Shown piece after piece: positions 1-8,622 of a stretch of DNA of 64,000 nt. Source of the stretch: Sphingomonas_R sp036387535 (GTDB lineage Bacteria; Pseudomonadota; Alphaproteobacteria; Sphingomonadales; Sphingomonadaceae); NCBI RefSeq assembly GCF_036387535.1, contig NZ_DASVTO010000002.1, forward strand, positions 19,827 to 83,826, read 5' to 3'. Numbering within the stretch: position 1 is the stretch's first letter; each line of letters begins with the position of its first letter. Under the pieces are notes generated by a model, which made no database searches, was not told the DNA's origin, and worked only from the letters and a program-made list of their open reading frames with translations. A program made the position numbers and the translations under genes.

Positions 1-2219
1 AGGGCTTTTCCGACGTCACCGTCTATAACGAAGCGCAAAAGGTGATCGACAAGCTGCGCACGGAAAATCCGGGCATGCAGTTCCGGCAGATCTACACCAG
101 CGTGAACGACACCAAGAACGCCTACAAGGCCGCGATCCATGCCATGATCGAAGGGGCGGTGCTGGCGGTGCTGGTGGTGTTCCTGTTCCTGCGCGACTGG
201 CGCGCGACGGTGATTTCGGCGCTGGCCATCCCGATGTCGGCCATCCCCACCTTCTGGGCGCTGGACCTGATGGGCTTCACGCTCAACTTCATGACGCTGC
301 TGGCGCTCAGCATGGTGGCGGGCGTGCTGGTCGACGATGCGATCGTGGAGATCGAGAACATCGTCCGGCACATTCGCATGGGCAAATCCGTCTGGCAGGC
401 ATCGATCGATGCCGCCGACGAGATCGGGCTGGCGGTGGTCGCGACGACCTTCTCGATCGTGGCCGTGTTCTTCCCGGTCAGCGTGATGCCGGGCATCGCC
501 GGTCAGTTCTTCAAGAATTTCGGATTCACGGTCGTCGTGGCGGTGTTGATCAGTCTGGCCGTCGCCCGGCTGGTGACGCCGATGATCGCCGCCTATTTCC
601 TGCGTCCGCATGCGCCGCGCGAACATGCCGGCGGCTGGGTCATGGACCGTTATCTGCGCGTCTTGAAATGGACGCTGGCGCATCGTTGGTGGACGATGGC
701 GATCGGTGCGGCGTCGTTCGGGCTGACGATCGTCACCTTTGCGACCTTGCCCTATACGTTCCAGCCGCTGTCCGACAACGACTATAGCCAGCTTCGCATC
801 CAGCTGGTGCCCGGCGCGACGTTGCAGCAGACCGAGGCGGTGGCGATGCGCGCGGCGCGCGTGATCGAGGCGCAACCGGAAGTGCAGTCCGCCTATACGA
901 GCATCCAGGTCGGCACCGCGCGGATCTTCATCAACCTGAAGGAAGATCGCAAGCGGTCGAGCACCGAGTTCGAGCGGCAGTTGCAGCCCGCGATGCAGGC
1001 GATCCCCGACGCGCGAATCTATTTCCAGTCGCAGGGCGGCGGCGGTGCCGGGCGCGACATTTCAATCATGCTGGCCAGCGACGATCCCGGCAAGCTGGAG
1101 GCGTCGGCGCAGAAAGTGGTGACGGCGATGAGCCGGTTGCCGAACATCCGCGCGGCGCGGACCGAGGGTGACCTGCCGCGGCCGGAAATCGTGATCAAGC
1201 CGCGCTTCAACCTGGCCGCCGATCTGGGCGTGACGACGCAGGCATTGTCGACCACGATCCGGATCGCGACGCTGGGCGACATCGACCAGAATGTCGCAAA
1301 ATTCTCGCTGTCCGATCGGCAGATCCCGATCCGGGTCGCGATCGACGAAGACTCGCGCCGCAGCCTGTCGACGATCCGCAACCTGCCGGTGCCGACCGTC
1401 AGCGGTGGTTCGGTGCCGCTGTCGGTGGTGGCGGATGTCGGATTCGGCGAAGGGCCTTCGCAGATCCGCCGTTTCAACCAGGCACGGCGTCTGCTGATCG
1501 GCGCCGACCTGGCGCCGGGCGCCATCAGCGGGGAGGAACGCGCGAAGATCCTGGCGTTGCCGGAGATGAAGAGCCTGCCGCGCGGCGTCGATTATGTGGA
1601 ATCCGGCGACAGCAAGTGGCAGGCCGAGATGATCGTGAACTTCCAGATCGCGGTGCTCGCGGGCGTGATGCTGGTGCTGGCGGTGCTGATCCTGCTGTAC
1701 AAGCGGGTGGTGCCGCCGTTCGTGAACCTGGGTTCGTTGATCCTGGCGCCGCTGGGGGGCGGCATCGCGCTGCACATCGCGGGTATGGCGGTGTCGTTGC
1801 CGGTCTATATCGGGTTGCTGCTGCTGCTCGGCATCGTCGCCAAGAACTCCATCCTGCTGATCGATTTCGCGATCGAGGAGATGGACCGCGGGGTCCCCAA
1901 ATGGAACGCGATCCTGGAGGCGGGGCACAAACGCGCGCAGCCGATCGTGATGACCACGGTGGCGATGGTCGCGGGCATGGTGCCGGTGGCGTTGTCGATC
2001 GGTGGCGACGGCAGCTTCAACCAGCCGATGGCGGTGACGGTGATCGGCGGGCTGATCCTGTCGACACTGCTGACGCTGCTGATCGTACCCGCGGGGTTCA
2101 GCCTGGCCGACGGGTTCGAACGCCGGGTGGGACCATGGTTGCGGCGGACCGTCACCAATGGTGGAGAGGTGCAGAGTGGCGGTGCCGGTTCGATCGGAGC
2201 CGTACAGCCGGCGGAGTGA
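1..2219 (+). CDS. RND efflux transporter permease, 5' end outside window
   Basis: This is the C-terminal ~740 residues of an inner-membrane RND pump; the family is usually about 1,040 residues. The frame is open from base 3 (GFSDVTVYNEAQ...), so the GTG at 42 is internal and the true start lies upstream of the window. Visible are the TM4 proton-relay motif (VDDAIVEIEN), periplasmic porter repeats in the middle, and a last helical bundle containing GIVAKNSILLIDFAIEE. The pump would export hydrophobic compounds by proton antiport with an adaptor and an outer-membrane channel, both presumably encoded upstream. It ends 61 bases before the next gene. HAE1-type substrate class is likely; the exact substrate cannot be read from sequence. 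Confidence 0.93.
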   Translation, partial: GFSDVTVYNEAQKVIDKLRTENPGMQFRQIYTSVNDTKNAYKAAIHAMIEGAVLAVLVVFLFLRDWRATVISALAIPMSAIPTFWALDLMGFTLNFMTLLALSMVAGVLVDDAIVEIENIVRHIRMGKSVWQASIDAADEIGLAVVATTFSIVAVFFPVSVMPGIAGQFFKNFGFTVVVAVLISLAVARLVTPMIAAYFLRPHAPREHAGGWVMDRYLRVLKWTLAHRWWTMAIGAASFGLTIVTFATLPYTFQPLSDNDYSQLRIQLVPGATLQQTEAVAMRAARVIEAQPEVQSAYTSIQVGTARIFINLKEDRKRSSTEFERQLQPAMQAIPDARIYFQSQGGGGAGRDISIMLASDDPGKLEASAQKVVTAMSRLPNIRAARTEGDLPRPEIVIKPRFNLAADLGVTTQALSTTIRIATLGDIDQNVAKFSLSDRQIPIRVAIDEDSRRSLSTIRNLPVPTVSGGSVPLSVVADVGFGEGPSQIRRFNQARRLLIGADLAPGAISGEERAKILALPEMKSLPRGVDYVESGDSKWQAEMIVNFQIAVLAGVMLVLAVLILLYKRVVPPFVNLGSLILAPLGGGIALHIAGMAVSLPVYIGLLLLLGIVAKNSILLIDFAIEEMDRGVPKWNAILEAGHKRAQPIVMTTVAMVAGMVPVALSIGGDGSFNQPMAVTVIGGLILSTLLTLLIVPAGFSLADGFERRVGPWLRRTVTNGGEVQSGGAGSIGAVQPAE

Positions 2220-2280
2220 TGCACCCATGGTTCGCGACGTGGGGGATTGAACCATCGCGGGCGGTGGTCATTCTATAGAA

Positions 2281-3540
2281 ATGACACCGTCCACCCGCGC
2301 CGCTTCCACAGCCATCAGGGGCGGCCCGCGCACGATGCGGATCGTCGCCACCGGGTTGCTGGTGTCGATGGCCGCGCTGTACGGGCTGACGCGGTGGCTG
2401 GAGCCGCAGCACGCCGGTTGGGGCTATGTCCGCGCATTTGCGGAAGCGGCGATGGTCGGCGGCCTGGCCGACTGGTTCGCGGTGACGGCGCTGTTCCGGC
2501 ATCCGCTGGGCCTGCCGATCCCGCATACCGCGATCATCCCGCGCAACAAGGATCGGATCGGCGCGACGTTGGCGTCGTTCCTGAAGGACAATTTCCTGAC
2601 CCCGCGGGTGGTGGCGCGGCGGATGCGGCGCGTGGACGTCGCCGGCGCGGCCGGGCGGTTCCTGTCGGCGCCCAGCGAAGGCGGGCGGATGCGCGCGGGT
2701 GCATCGCGGCTGGTGGCGAACATCCTGGAGTCGCTCGACCAGGACCGGCTGGGCGGAATGGCCAAGGGCGCGATCGCGGCCCGGCTGCGCGCGCTGAATG
2801 CGGCGCCGCTGATCGGGCAGGCGCTGGCCGCGGCGATGCAGAACAAGCGCCACATGCCGGTGCTGGACGCGCTGATCAGTTGGGGCAGCCGCATGCTGCT
2901 GCGCAACGAGGAAACCGTGCGGGCGATGGTCAGCCAGCGATCGGGATCGATCCTGCGCTGGACCGGACTGGACGAGCGGATCGGTCAGGCGGTGATCGAC
3001 GGTCTCTACAAACTGCTGGACGACATGGCGAGCGATCCCGATCATCCGTTGCGGATCAAGGCGGAGGAGGGGCTGGCGCAGCTGGCCTGGGATCTGCAGC
3101 GGGATCCCGCCATGCAGGCGCGGGTCGACCGAATTCGCGACGAACTGCTCGACAATCCGGCGGTCGCAGCGTGGATCGCGGGACTGTGGGAGAGTGCGCG
3201 CGCCGGGCTGCTGCGTGCCGCGCGCGACCCGGAGGCGGCGCTGGCCGGGAAGCTCGGCGAGATGCTGCGCCAGCTGGGCGGCACCCTGCAACAGGATCCA
3301 CGGCTCGGCCGGACGATCAACAGCTTCGTGCGCCGCGCCGCCGTGGGCGCGGTCGCGACCTATGGCGACCAGATCGTGAAGCTGGTGTCCGAGACGATCC
3401 GCGGATGGGATGCGCGCACCATCACCGCGCGGCTGGAGAACGCGGTCGGACGCGACCTGCAATATATTCGCGTCAACGGTACCGTGGTCGGCGGGCTGGT
3501 GGGTGTGTTGATCCATCTGGTGGACCGGGTGGCGGGGTAG
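2281..3540 (+). CDS. DUF445 family membrane protein
   Basis: The 419-residue protein carries the DUF445 (YjiN-like) signature near its N-terminus: a membrane helix (about 20-40), then AEAAMVGGLADWFAVTALFRHPLGLP-type sequence and PRNKDRIG. The long middle is predicted helical and amphipathic, and a hydrophobic GTVVGGLVGVLIHLV segment closes the protein. Function is unknown in the family; it is an inner-membrane protein. The start at 2281 is the first ATG of the frame but has no obvious Shine-Dalgarno, and the ATG at 2335 is a plausible alternative. It is followed after 6 bases by the GNAT gene, so the two are probably co-transcribed. Confidence 0.85.
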   Translation: MTPSTRAASTAIRGGPRTMRIVATGLLVSMAALYGLTRWLEPQHAGWGYVRAFAEAAMVGGLADWFAVTALFRHPLGLPIPHTAIIPRNKDRIGATLASFLKDNFLTPRVVARRMRRVDVAGAAGRFLSAPSEGGRMRAGASRLVANILESLDQDRLGGMAKGAIAARLRALNAAPLIGQALAAAMQNKRHMPVLDALISWGSRMLLRNEETVRAMVSQRSGSILRWTGLDERIGQAVIDGLYKLLDDMASDPDHPLRIKAEEGLAQLAWDLQRDPAMQARVDRIRDELLDNPAVAAWIAGLWESARAGLLRAARDPEAALAGKLGEMLRQLGGTLQQDPRLGRTINSFVRRAAVGAVATYGDQIVKLVSETIRGWDARTITARLENAVGRDLQYIRVNGTVVGGLVGVLIHLVDRVAG

Positions 3541-3546
3541 GATGAC

Positions 3547-3993
3547 ATGAACGCAGAACGCGACGCGGTTCGGATGGTGATCGCGGACCAGCCTTCGCCC
3601 GAGGACCAGGCCGCGGTGCTGGCGCCGCTGCGGGCCTATAATCTCGCGGCGGCGGGCGACGCCCGGACGGCGCCGGTCGCGATCCTGTTGCGGGATGCCG
3701 GCGATGCGACGATCGGCGGGCTATGGGGCAAGACATCCTATGACTGGATGTTCGTCGAATATCTCGCGGTGCCCGAAACCCTGCGCGGGCAGGACATCGG
3801 AACGGCGTTGATGCGGGAAGCCGAGCGGATCGCCCGATCGCGCGGCTGCGTCGGCATCTGGCTCGACACGTTCGCGTTCCAGGCGCGGGCGTTTTACGAA
3901 AAGCTGGGTTTTTCGGTATTCGGCACGCTGGACGATCATCCGGTCGGCAGCCGACGCTTTTTCCTGAGCAAGCGGCTGTCCGACCCGGCATGA
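3547..3993 (+). CDS. GNAT family N-acetyltransferase
   Basis: A 148-residue single-domain acetyltransferase. The acetyl-CoA-binding motif A is visible as VPETLRGQDIGTALMREAER (R/Q-x-x-G-x-A type) and is followed by the motif B segment ARAFYEKLGFSVFGTL. An AGGA stretch at about 3540 precedes the ATG at a suitable distance. It lies 6 bases behind the DUF445 gene and converges on murA with a 13-base gap. The substrate is unknown; family members acetylate small amines, antibiotics or protein N-termini. Confidence 0.85.
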   Translation: MNAERDAVRMVIADQPSPEDQAAVLAPLRAYNLAAAGDARTAPVAILLRDAGDATIGGLWGKTSYDWMFVEYLAVPETLRGQDIGTALMREAERIARSRGCVGIWLDTFAFQARAFYEKLGFSVFGTLDDHPVGSRRFFLSKRLSDPA

Positions 3994-4006
3994 TCCGTCG
4001 GCGGGA

Positions 4007-5290
4007 TCAATCCCCGCCGGCGCGTTCGATCTCGGCACCGACGGCCGCCAGCTTTTCCTCCAGCCGTTCATAGCCGCGGTCGAGATGATAGATGCGGTGC
4101 ACGCGGGTTTCGCCGGTCGCGGCCAGGCCGGCCAGGACAAGGCTCATCGAGGCGCGCAGGTCGGTGGCCATCACCTCCGCCCCGGTCAACCCCGCGACGC
4201 CGCGGACGATCGCGGTGCGGCCCTGCACCAGGACGTCCGCCCCCATCCGCGCCAGTTCGGGAACATGCATGTAGCGGTTTTCGAAGATCGATTCGGTCAG
4301 CACGCTGGCGCCGTCCGCCAGCGCCAGCATCGCCATGAACTGCGCCTGCATGTCGGTGGGGAACGCCGGGAACGGCGCGGTCGACAGAGTGAGCGCGCGC
4401 AGGCGATCGGGTGCCTCGACCCGGATGCCGTCGGCGATCTCGGTGACATGAACCCCAGCATCGCGCAGGCCGTCGAGGATCGCGACCATGTCGGCAGTGC
4501 GCGCACCGACCAGATCGAGCGCACCGCCGGTAATGGCGGCGGCGCAGGCGTAGGAGCCGGCCTCGATACGATCGGGCATCACCTCATGCGTGGCACCGTG
4601 CAGCCGGTCGCGGCCGTGGATGATGAGGCGTTCCGTGCCGATGCCTTCGATCGCCGCACCCATCGCGACCAGGCAGCGGCAGAGATCCGCGATTTCGGGT
4701 TCACGCGCGGCATTGTCGATCACGCTTTCGCCGCGCGCCAGCACGGCCGCCATCACGACATTTTCGGTCGCCCCGACCGAGACGACCGGAAAGCGATACT
4801 GCCCGCCGCGCAGCCCGCCATCGGGCGCGGTTGCCTTCACATAGCCGGCCGCAATCTCGATCTCCGCACCAAGCGCCTCCAGCGCGCGCAGGTGAAGATC
4901 GATCGGGCGGTTGCCGATCGCGCAGCCGCCGGGCAGCGACACGGTCGCTTCCCCGGAGCGGGCGAGCAGCGGGCCCAGCACGAGGATCGACGCGCGCATC
5001 TTGCGAACGATGTCATAGGGCGCGACCGTGGAGGCGATCCGTTGCGCGTGCAGCGTCATGATTCGCCCGATTTCCGCGCCGCGCGCACCGGCGACCTGGG
5101 TGGAGGCACCGAGTTCGTTCAGCAGATGGCCGAAACCGTCGACATCCGCCAGCCGCGGCAGATTGCGCAACATCAGCGGTTCGTCGGTCAGGAGCGCGCA
5201 GGGCATGAGCGTCAGCGCCGCATTCTTGGCGCCCGAAATGGGCACGCGGCCCGAAAGGCGGTGACCGCCGCGGATGATGATCCTGTCCAT
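4007..5290 (-). CDS. murA: UDP-N-acetylglucosamine 1-carboxyvinyltransferase
   Basis: MurA transfers enolpyruvate from phosphoenolpyruvate to UDP-GlcNAc, the first committed cytoplasmic step of peptidoglycan synthesis. The 427-residue length is typical. The N-terminus MDRIIIRGGHRLSGRVPISGAKNA is characteristic, with the substrate-binding Lys-Asn pair (KNA). The catalytic loop LPGGCAIGNRPIDLH places the fosfomycin-reactive cysteine at about residue 123, so the enzyme has the Cys form, not the resistant Asp form. It lies downstream of clpS on the same strand, separated by 291 bases of the clpS-murA gap and start region; a joint transcript is possible but not evident. Confidence 0.97.
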   Translation of the reverse strand: MDRIIIRGGHRLSGRVPISGAKNAALTLMPCALLTDEPLMLRNLPRLADVDGFGHLLNELGASTQVAGARGAEIGRIMTLHAQRIASTVAPYDIVRKMRASILVLGPLLARSGEATVSLPGGCAIGNRPIDLHLRALEALGAEIEIAAGYVKATAPDGGLRGGQYRFPVVSVGATENVVMAAVLARGESVIDNAAREPEIADLCRCLVAMGAAIEGIGTERLIIHGRDRLHGATHEVMPDRIEAGSYACAAAITGGALDLVGARTADMVAILDGLRDAGVHVTEIADGIRVEAPDRLRALTLSTAPFPAFPTDMQAQFMAMLALADGASVLTESIFENRYMHVPELARMGADVLVQGRTAIVRGVAGLTGAEVMATDLRASMSLVLAGLAATGETRVHRIYHLDRGYERLEEKLAAVGAEIERAGGD

Positions 5291-5385
5291 GGCGAAAGCG
5301 CCTAACCTGCTTTGAAAGGGAGGCCAAGACTCGCCACCCCGGGAGACGGGCGGCTGGCCGGAAACACGGGATCGTCAGGCGCGGA

Positions 5386-5715
5386 TCACGCCTTTTCCAG
5401 CGTGCATTGCAGCGGATGCTGATTCTCGCGCGCGAAATCGATCACCTGCGACACTTTGGTTTCCGCGACTTCGTAGCTGAAGACACCACACACGCCGACG
5501 CCGCGCTGATGGACGTGCAGCATGACCCGGGTCGCATCCTCCATCCCCATGCGAAAGAAGCGTTGCAGGCACAGGACGACGAACTCCATCGGGGTATAAT
5601 CGTCGTTGAGCATCAGCACCTTGTACGGAGACGGCTTCTTCGTGCGGGTCAGGGTGCGGGTGGCGACGCCAGAGCCGGTATCGTCGTCGCCATCGGCATC
5701 CTTGCGGTCGGCCAT
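5386..5715 (-). CDS. clpS: ATP-dependent Clp protease adaptor ClpS
   Basis: ClpS delivers N-degron substrates to ClpAP. The core is complete: PSPYKVLMLNDDYTPMEFV, LQRFFRMGMEDATRVMLHVH and GVCGVFSYEVAETKV, which include the N-end-rule pocket residues (the NDDYTPM loop). The frame is open further upstream (ATGs at 5745, 5757 and 5808). The start used here gives 109 residues beginning MADRKDADG, like alphaproteobacterial homologues with an acidic disordered N-terminus. No strong ribosome binding site singles out one start. The gene lies between the phasin gene and murA, all on the minus strand. Confidence 0.93.
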   Translation of the reverse strand: MADRKDADGDDDTGSGVATRTLTRTKKPSPYKVLMLNDDYTPMEFVVLCLQRFFRMGMEDATRVMLHVHQRGVGVCGVFSYEVAETKVSQVIDFARENQHPLQCTLEKA

Positions 5716-5821
5716 GGCAGAAGGGGAGACGGGCTTGGATAACATGGGCGCACTCATCGATCGGGATGCCAAGAATATGGGAAAGCGGCGGGACAGGGCA
5801 AGAGCCATGATGTCCTACGCA

Positions 5822-5855
5822 AACGGCCGCCCCCCGTTCCCGGGAAGCGGCCGTT
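5822..5855 (-). terminator. Hairpin after phasin gene
   Basis: Perfect 9-base arms AACGGCCGC and GCGGCCGTT flank a 16-base loop between the end of the phasin gene and clpS. The T-run on the minus strand is short, so this is a candidate terminator or processing hairpin only. Confidence 0.45.
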
Positions 5856-5878
5856 CCGGATCGAGAGGTGCCGGGCGC

Positions 5879-6610
5879 TCAGAGCGTCGCCGACTTCACC
5901 TTCTCCGATGCCAGGGCATAACGGTTGGACAGCGGCTGTGCGACGTCGCCCATCAGTTTCATGACCTGTTCCGACGCCTTAGAGGCGTTGGCGACCATCT
6001 GGTCGAACGCGGTCTTGGCGAAATCCGACTGAAGCTGGAACAGTTCGGTCGGGGACTTGACCTGCGTGAAGCTCTTCATGGCGGTCTGGGCCTGTTCGAA
6101 ACCGGACTTGGCGGTTTCGGCGGCATCCTGCGCCATCGACTCGATGCCCTTCACCGCGACGCGGCTGGACGCGACGATCGCCTCGACATTGCCCTTGGTG
6201 AACTCGGTCATTTCCTCGGCGAACTTGACGCTCTTTTCCATCGCGCCCTTTGCACGGGTGCTGATGTCGCCCATCATGTCGTGGGCCTTGGTCGTGTCGA
6301 ATGCAGTCGCCATCGGAGGCAGTCCTTTCGAGAAAACGGAGACAGTGGCTTCGGAATGAGCGGCGACGGTCTCCTCGGACCGCTCGGGGTAATCGGAGAT
6401 GGGCTGCGGCACATCGGCGGCCGGCGTCGGTGCCACGACGACCGATGCGACATCGATCAGCGGTGGCGACACCGTGTCCGCCGGAAGCGGCAGCGCATCG
6501 GCAAAGGTGGCAGTCGCGGACACGAACGGCTCATGCGCCGCATCGGGGTTCGCCAGAATGACGGACGCGGGCCTGCTGCGCTTGCTCTGCGGCTTGACCG
6601 GGACTGCCAT
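5879..6610 (-). CDS. Phasin family protein
   Basis: Phasins coat intracellular polyhydroxyalkanoate granules. The 243-residue product has an Ala/Pro-rich N-terminal third (about 1-100) and a C-terminal helical phasin domain from about MATAFDTTKAHDMMGDIS onward, rich in Lys/Ala/Glu heptads, including VKFAEEMTEFTKGNVEAIV and SPTELFQLQSDFAKTAFDQM. The start is set by GAGGAG six bases before the ATG at 6610; the ATG at 6613 is equally possible, and the longer frame from 6640 would include the Shine-Dalgarno inside the gene. It lies 109 bases behind phaC on the same strand with its own TGC-rich promoter element, which fits granule-coupled regulation. Confidence 0.9.
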   Translation of the reverse strand: MAVPVKPQSKRSRPASVILANPDAAHEPFVSATATFADALPLPADTVSPPLIDVASVVVAPTPAADVPQPISDYPERSEETVAAHSEATVSVFSKGLPPMATAFDTTKAHDMMGDISTRAKGAMEKSVKFAEEMTEFTKGNVEAIVASSRVAVKGIESMAQDAAETAKSGFEQAQTAMKSFTQVKSPTELFQLQSDFAKTAFDQMVANASKASEQVMKLMGDVAQPLSNRYALASEKVKSATL

Positions 6611-6679
6611 CATGCGCTCCTCTTTCATGGTGCGGCGCACAACTAACGGGAGCCCGCGACATTTTCAAGTCATATTTTG

Positions 6680-6691
6680 TGCAGTGCAGCA
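6680..6691 (-). promoter_or_regulatory. TGC-rich palindrome upstream of phasin gene
   Basis: On the minus strand the site reads TGCTGCACTGCA and contains the dyad TGCANTGCA. It sits 70 bases upstream of the phasin start, just before a possible -35 (TTGAAA). TGC-rich sites of this kind are described for PhaR, the polymer-binding repressor of phasin genes. The assignment is inference; no phaR gene is in the window. Confidence 0.4.
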
Positions 6692-6719
6692 TAACCCGAG
6701 ACAGAGTGATGCCAGGCGC

Positions 6720-8480
6720 CTACCGCATGCGGACATAGCGACCCGGGGCGTCCTCCAACGCGGGCAGGCTGCCCTTGCCCGGGATGCGCGCGCGGGTTGC
6801 GGACACGGTTTCGCTGCCATGCGTCAGGATCCAGGCGAACCAGTCCGGCCACCAGCTGCCTTTGGTTTCAATCGCGTCGGCGACAAACGCCTCCAGCGTG
6901 TCGGCGCCGGCCTCGTTGACCCAATATTGATATTTCTGCGCGGCCGGCGGATTGACCACGCCTGCAATATGGCCGGAGCCCGCCAGCACGAACCGCACCG
7001 GGCCGGAGAAATGCCGGGTCAATTTATAGACGCTGGCGACCGGTGCGATGTGATCGTCCTTGCCTGCCTGGATATAGGCGGGCGTGCGGACCACGGACAG
7101 GTCGATCGGCGTTCCGTCGATCCTGTAGGTGCCGGTCGCAAGCTTGTTGTCCCGGTACAGATCGGTCAGGTACGCCTGATGCCATTTGCCCGGCAGATTG
7201 GTGGTGTCGCCATTCCAGTGGAGCAGATCGAACGGCGGATAATCCTGTCCCAGCAGGTAATTGTTGACGACATAGTTCCAGATCAGGTCGCGGCCGCGCA
7301 ACAGGTTGAACGTCAGCGCCATATAGCGCCCGTCGAGATAGCCGGTTTCCGCCGAAAGCTGTTCCAGCATTTTCAGCTGTTCGTCGTCGATGAACATCTT
7401 CAGATCGCCGGCCTGTTCGAAATCGACCTGCGCGGTGAAGAAGGTGGCGGACGCGACCCGGTCGGCCTGACCGCGTTCGGCGAGCAGCGCGAGCGTGCAG
7501 GCAAGCGCGGTGCCGGCCACGCAATAGCCGATGACATGGACCGACGGCTGGCCCAGCAGGTCGCGGACGGTGTCGATCGCGTCGATCTGACCGCGCAGGA
7601 CATAATCGTCCATGCTGATGTCGACCATGGTCGCATCGGCGGATTTCCAGGAGACGACGAAGACGGTCAGCCCCTGTTCCACCGCCCAGCGGATGAAGCT
7701 TTTTTCCGGATTGAGATCGAGGATGTAGAAGCGGTTGATCCAGGGGGGAAAGATCAGGAGCGGCTTGGCGAGCACCTTCCTGGTGGTCGGCGTATATTGG
7801 ATCAACTGGTAGAGCGGAGTTTCCTTCACCACCTTTCCCGGCGTAGTAGCGATGTTGCGGCCGATTTCGAACGCGGTCGGATCGGTGTGCGTCAACTGTC
7901 CCCGGCTCAGGTCGGCCAGCATATGTTCCAGGCCCTTCAACAGGTTCTGGCCCTTGGTTTCGATCGTCTTTTCCAGCACGAGCGGGTTGGTGAGCGGGAA
8001 GTTGGTCGGGCTCATCGCATCGGCGAAGGCGGCGGTCGCGAAGCGCAGCTTTTCGCGCTGGCGATCGTCGATCCCGGACATCTGATCGACACCCTTCAGC
8101 AGATGGTCGGTCGCCATCAGATAGCTTTGACGGATCAGGTCGAACACCGGATTGTCGCGCCACTGCGGCGCGGCGAAGCGACGATCGCGGTCGGACGGGT
8201 GCGGTGGCGGCGGCGCGGCATCGGCCGCCGGGGTCAGAAAACGCTGCCACAGCGCCATGCTGTCGCTCCAGAAATCGGCCTGTGCCTTCAGGAAGACCGC
8301 GGGGTCGGGCATGGCGAAGGAGGGGACCGGTTTCGCGCCCGGTGTCGCGGCGACCGTCGACAGATGTTCCATCATCATCTGCTGTGCGCTGCCGAGGATG
8401 CCGGTCCAATATTGCATGTCCTGCAGCGACGGCATCGACCCCGCGGGGTCGGGCGCGTTCGATTCGGGTGTTTCGGCCAT
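6720..8480 (-). CDS. phaC: Class I poly(R)-hydroxyalkanoate synthase
   Basis: PhaC polymerises (R)-3-hydroxyacyl-CoA into PHA. The 586-residue protein has the N-terminal PhaC domain and an alpha/beta hydrolase core. The lipase-like box GYCVAG puts the nucleophile Cys at about residue 320. Asp at about 475 (GKDDHIAP) and His at about 504 (SGHIAG) complete the triad, at almost the same spacing as in the Cupriavidus enzyme. The start MAETPESNAP is chosen because AGAGGA lies 8 bases upstream; in-frame ATGs at 8489 and 8504 are less well placed. The phasin gene follows on the same strand, and the aminotransferase is divergent. No phaA, phaB or phaZ is in the window. Confidence 0.96.
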   Translation of the reverse strand: MAETPESNAPDPAGSMPSLQDMQYWTGILGSAQQMMMEHLSTVAATPGAKPVPSFAMPDPAVFLKAQADFWSDSMALWQRFLTPAADAAPPPPHPSDRDRRFAAPQWRDNPVFDLIRQSYLMATDHLLKGVDQMSGIDDRQREKLRFATAAFADAMSPTNFPLTNPLVLEKTIETKGQNLLKGLEHMLADLSRGQLTHTDPTAFEIGRNIATTPGKVVKETPLYQLIQYTPTTRKVLAKPLLIFPPWINRFYILDLNPEKSFIRWAVEQGLTVFVVSWKSADATMVDISMDDYVLRGQIDAIDTVRDLLGQPSVHVIGYCVAGTALACTLALLAERGQADRVASATFFTAQVDFEQAGDLKMFIDDEQLKMLEQLSAETGYLDGRYMALTFNLLRGRDLIWNYVVNNYLLGQDYPPFDLLHWNGDTTNLPGKWHQAYLTDLYRDNKLATGTYRIDGTPIDLSVVRTPAYIQAGKDDHIAPVASVYKLTRHFSGPVRFVLAGSGHIAGVVNPPAAQKYQYWVNEAGADTLEAFVADAIETKGSWWPDWFAWILTHGSETVSATRARIPGKGSLPALEDAPGRYVRMR

Positions 8481-8622
8481 GGCGGTCATCCTCTTCCAGT
8501 CCATCCGGCCATCCTGTCCATCGTGCCTGTCGCGGCGCGCGGTTCCGGCCTATAAGAACGTCACCGGCGATCATGCGACAGATGGCCGGCAAGCCCAAGG
8601 CCCTTTACGAGGACTGGACCCG

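Noticed and set aside
6399..8555. 718-codon plus-strand open frame
   Set aside because: It is the antisense of phaC, whose catalytic triad and length are complete on the minus strand.
8152..8622. N-terminal extension of the aminotransferase frame
   Set aside because: The extra 157 codons lie opposite phaC and lack aminotransferase similarity; the ATG at 8623 follows a ribosome binding site and begins the family fold.
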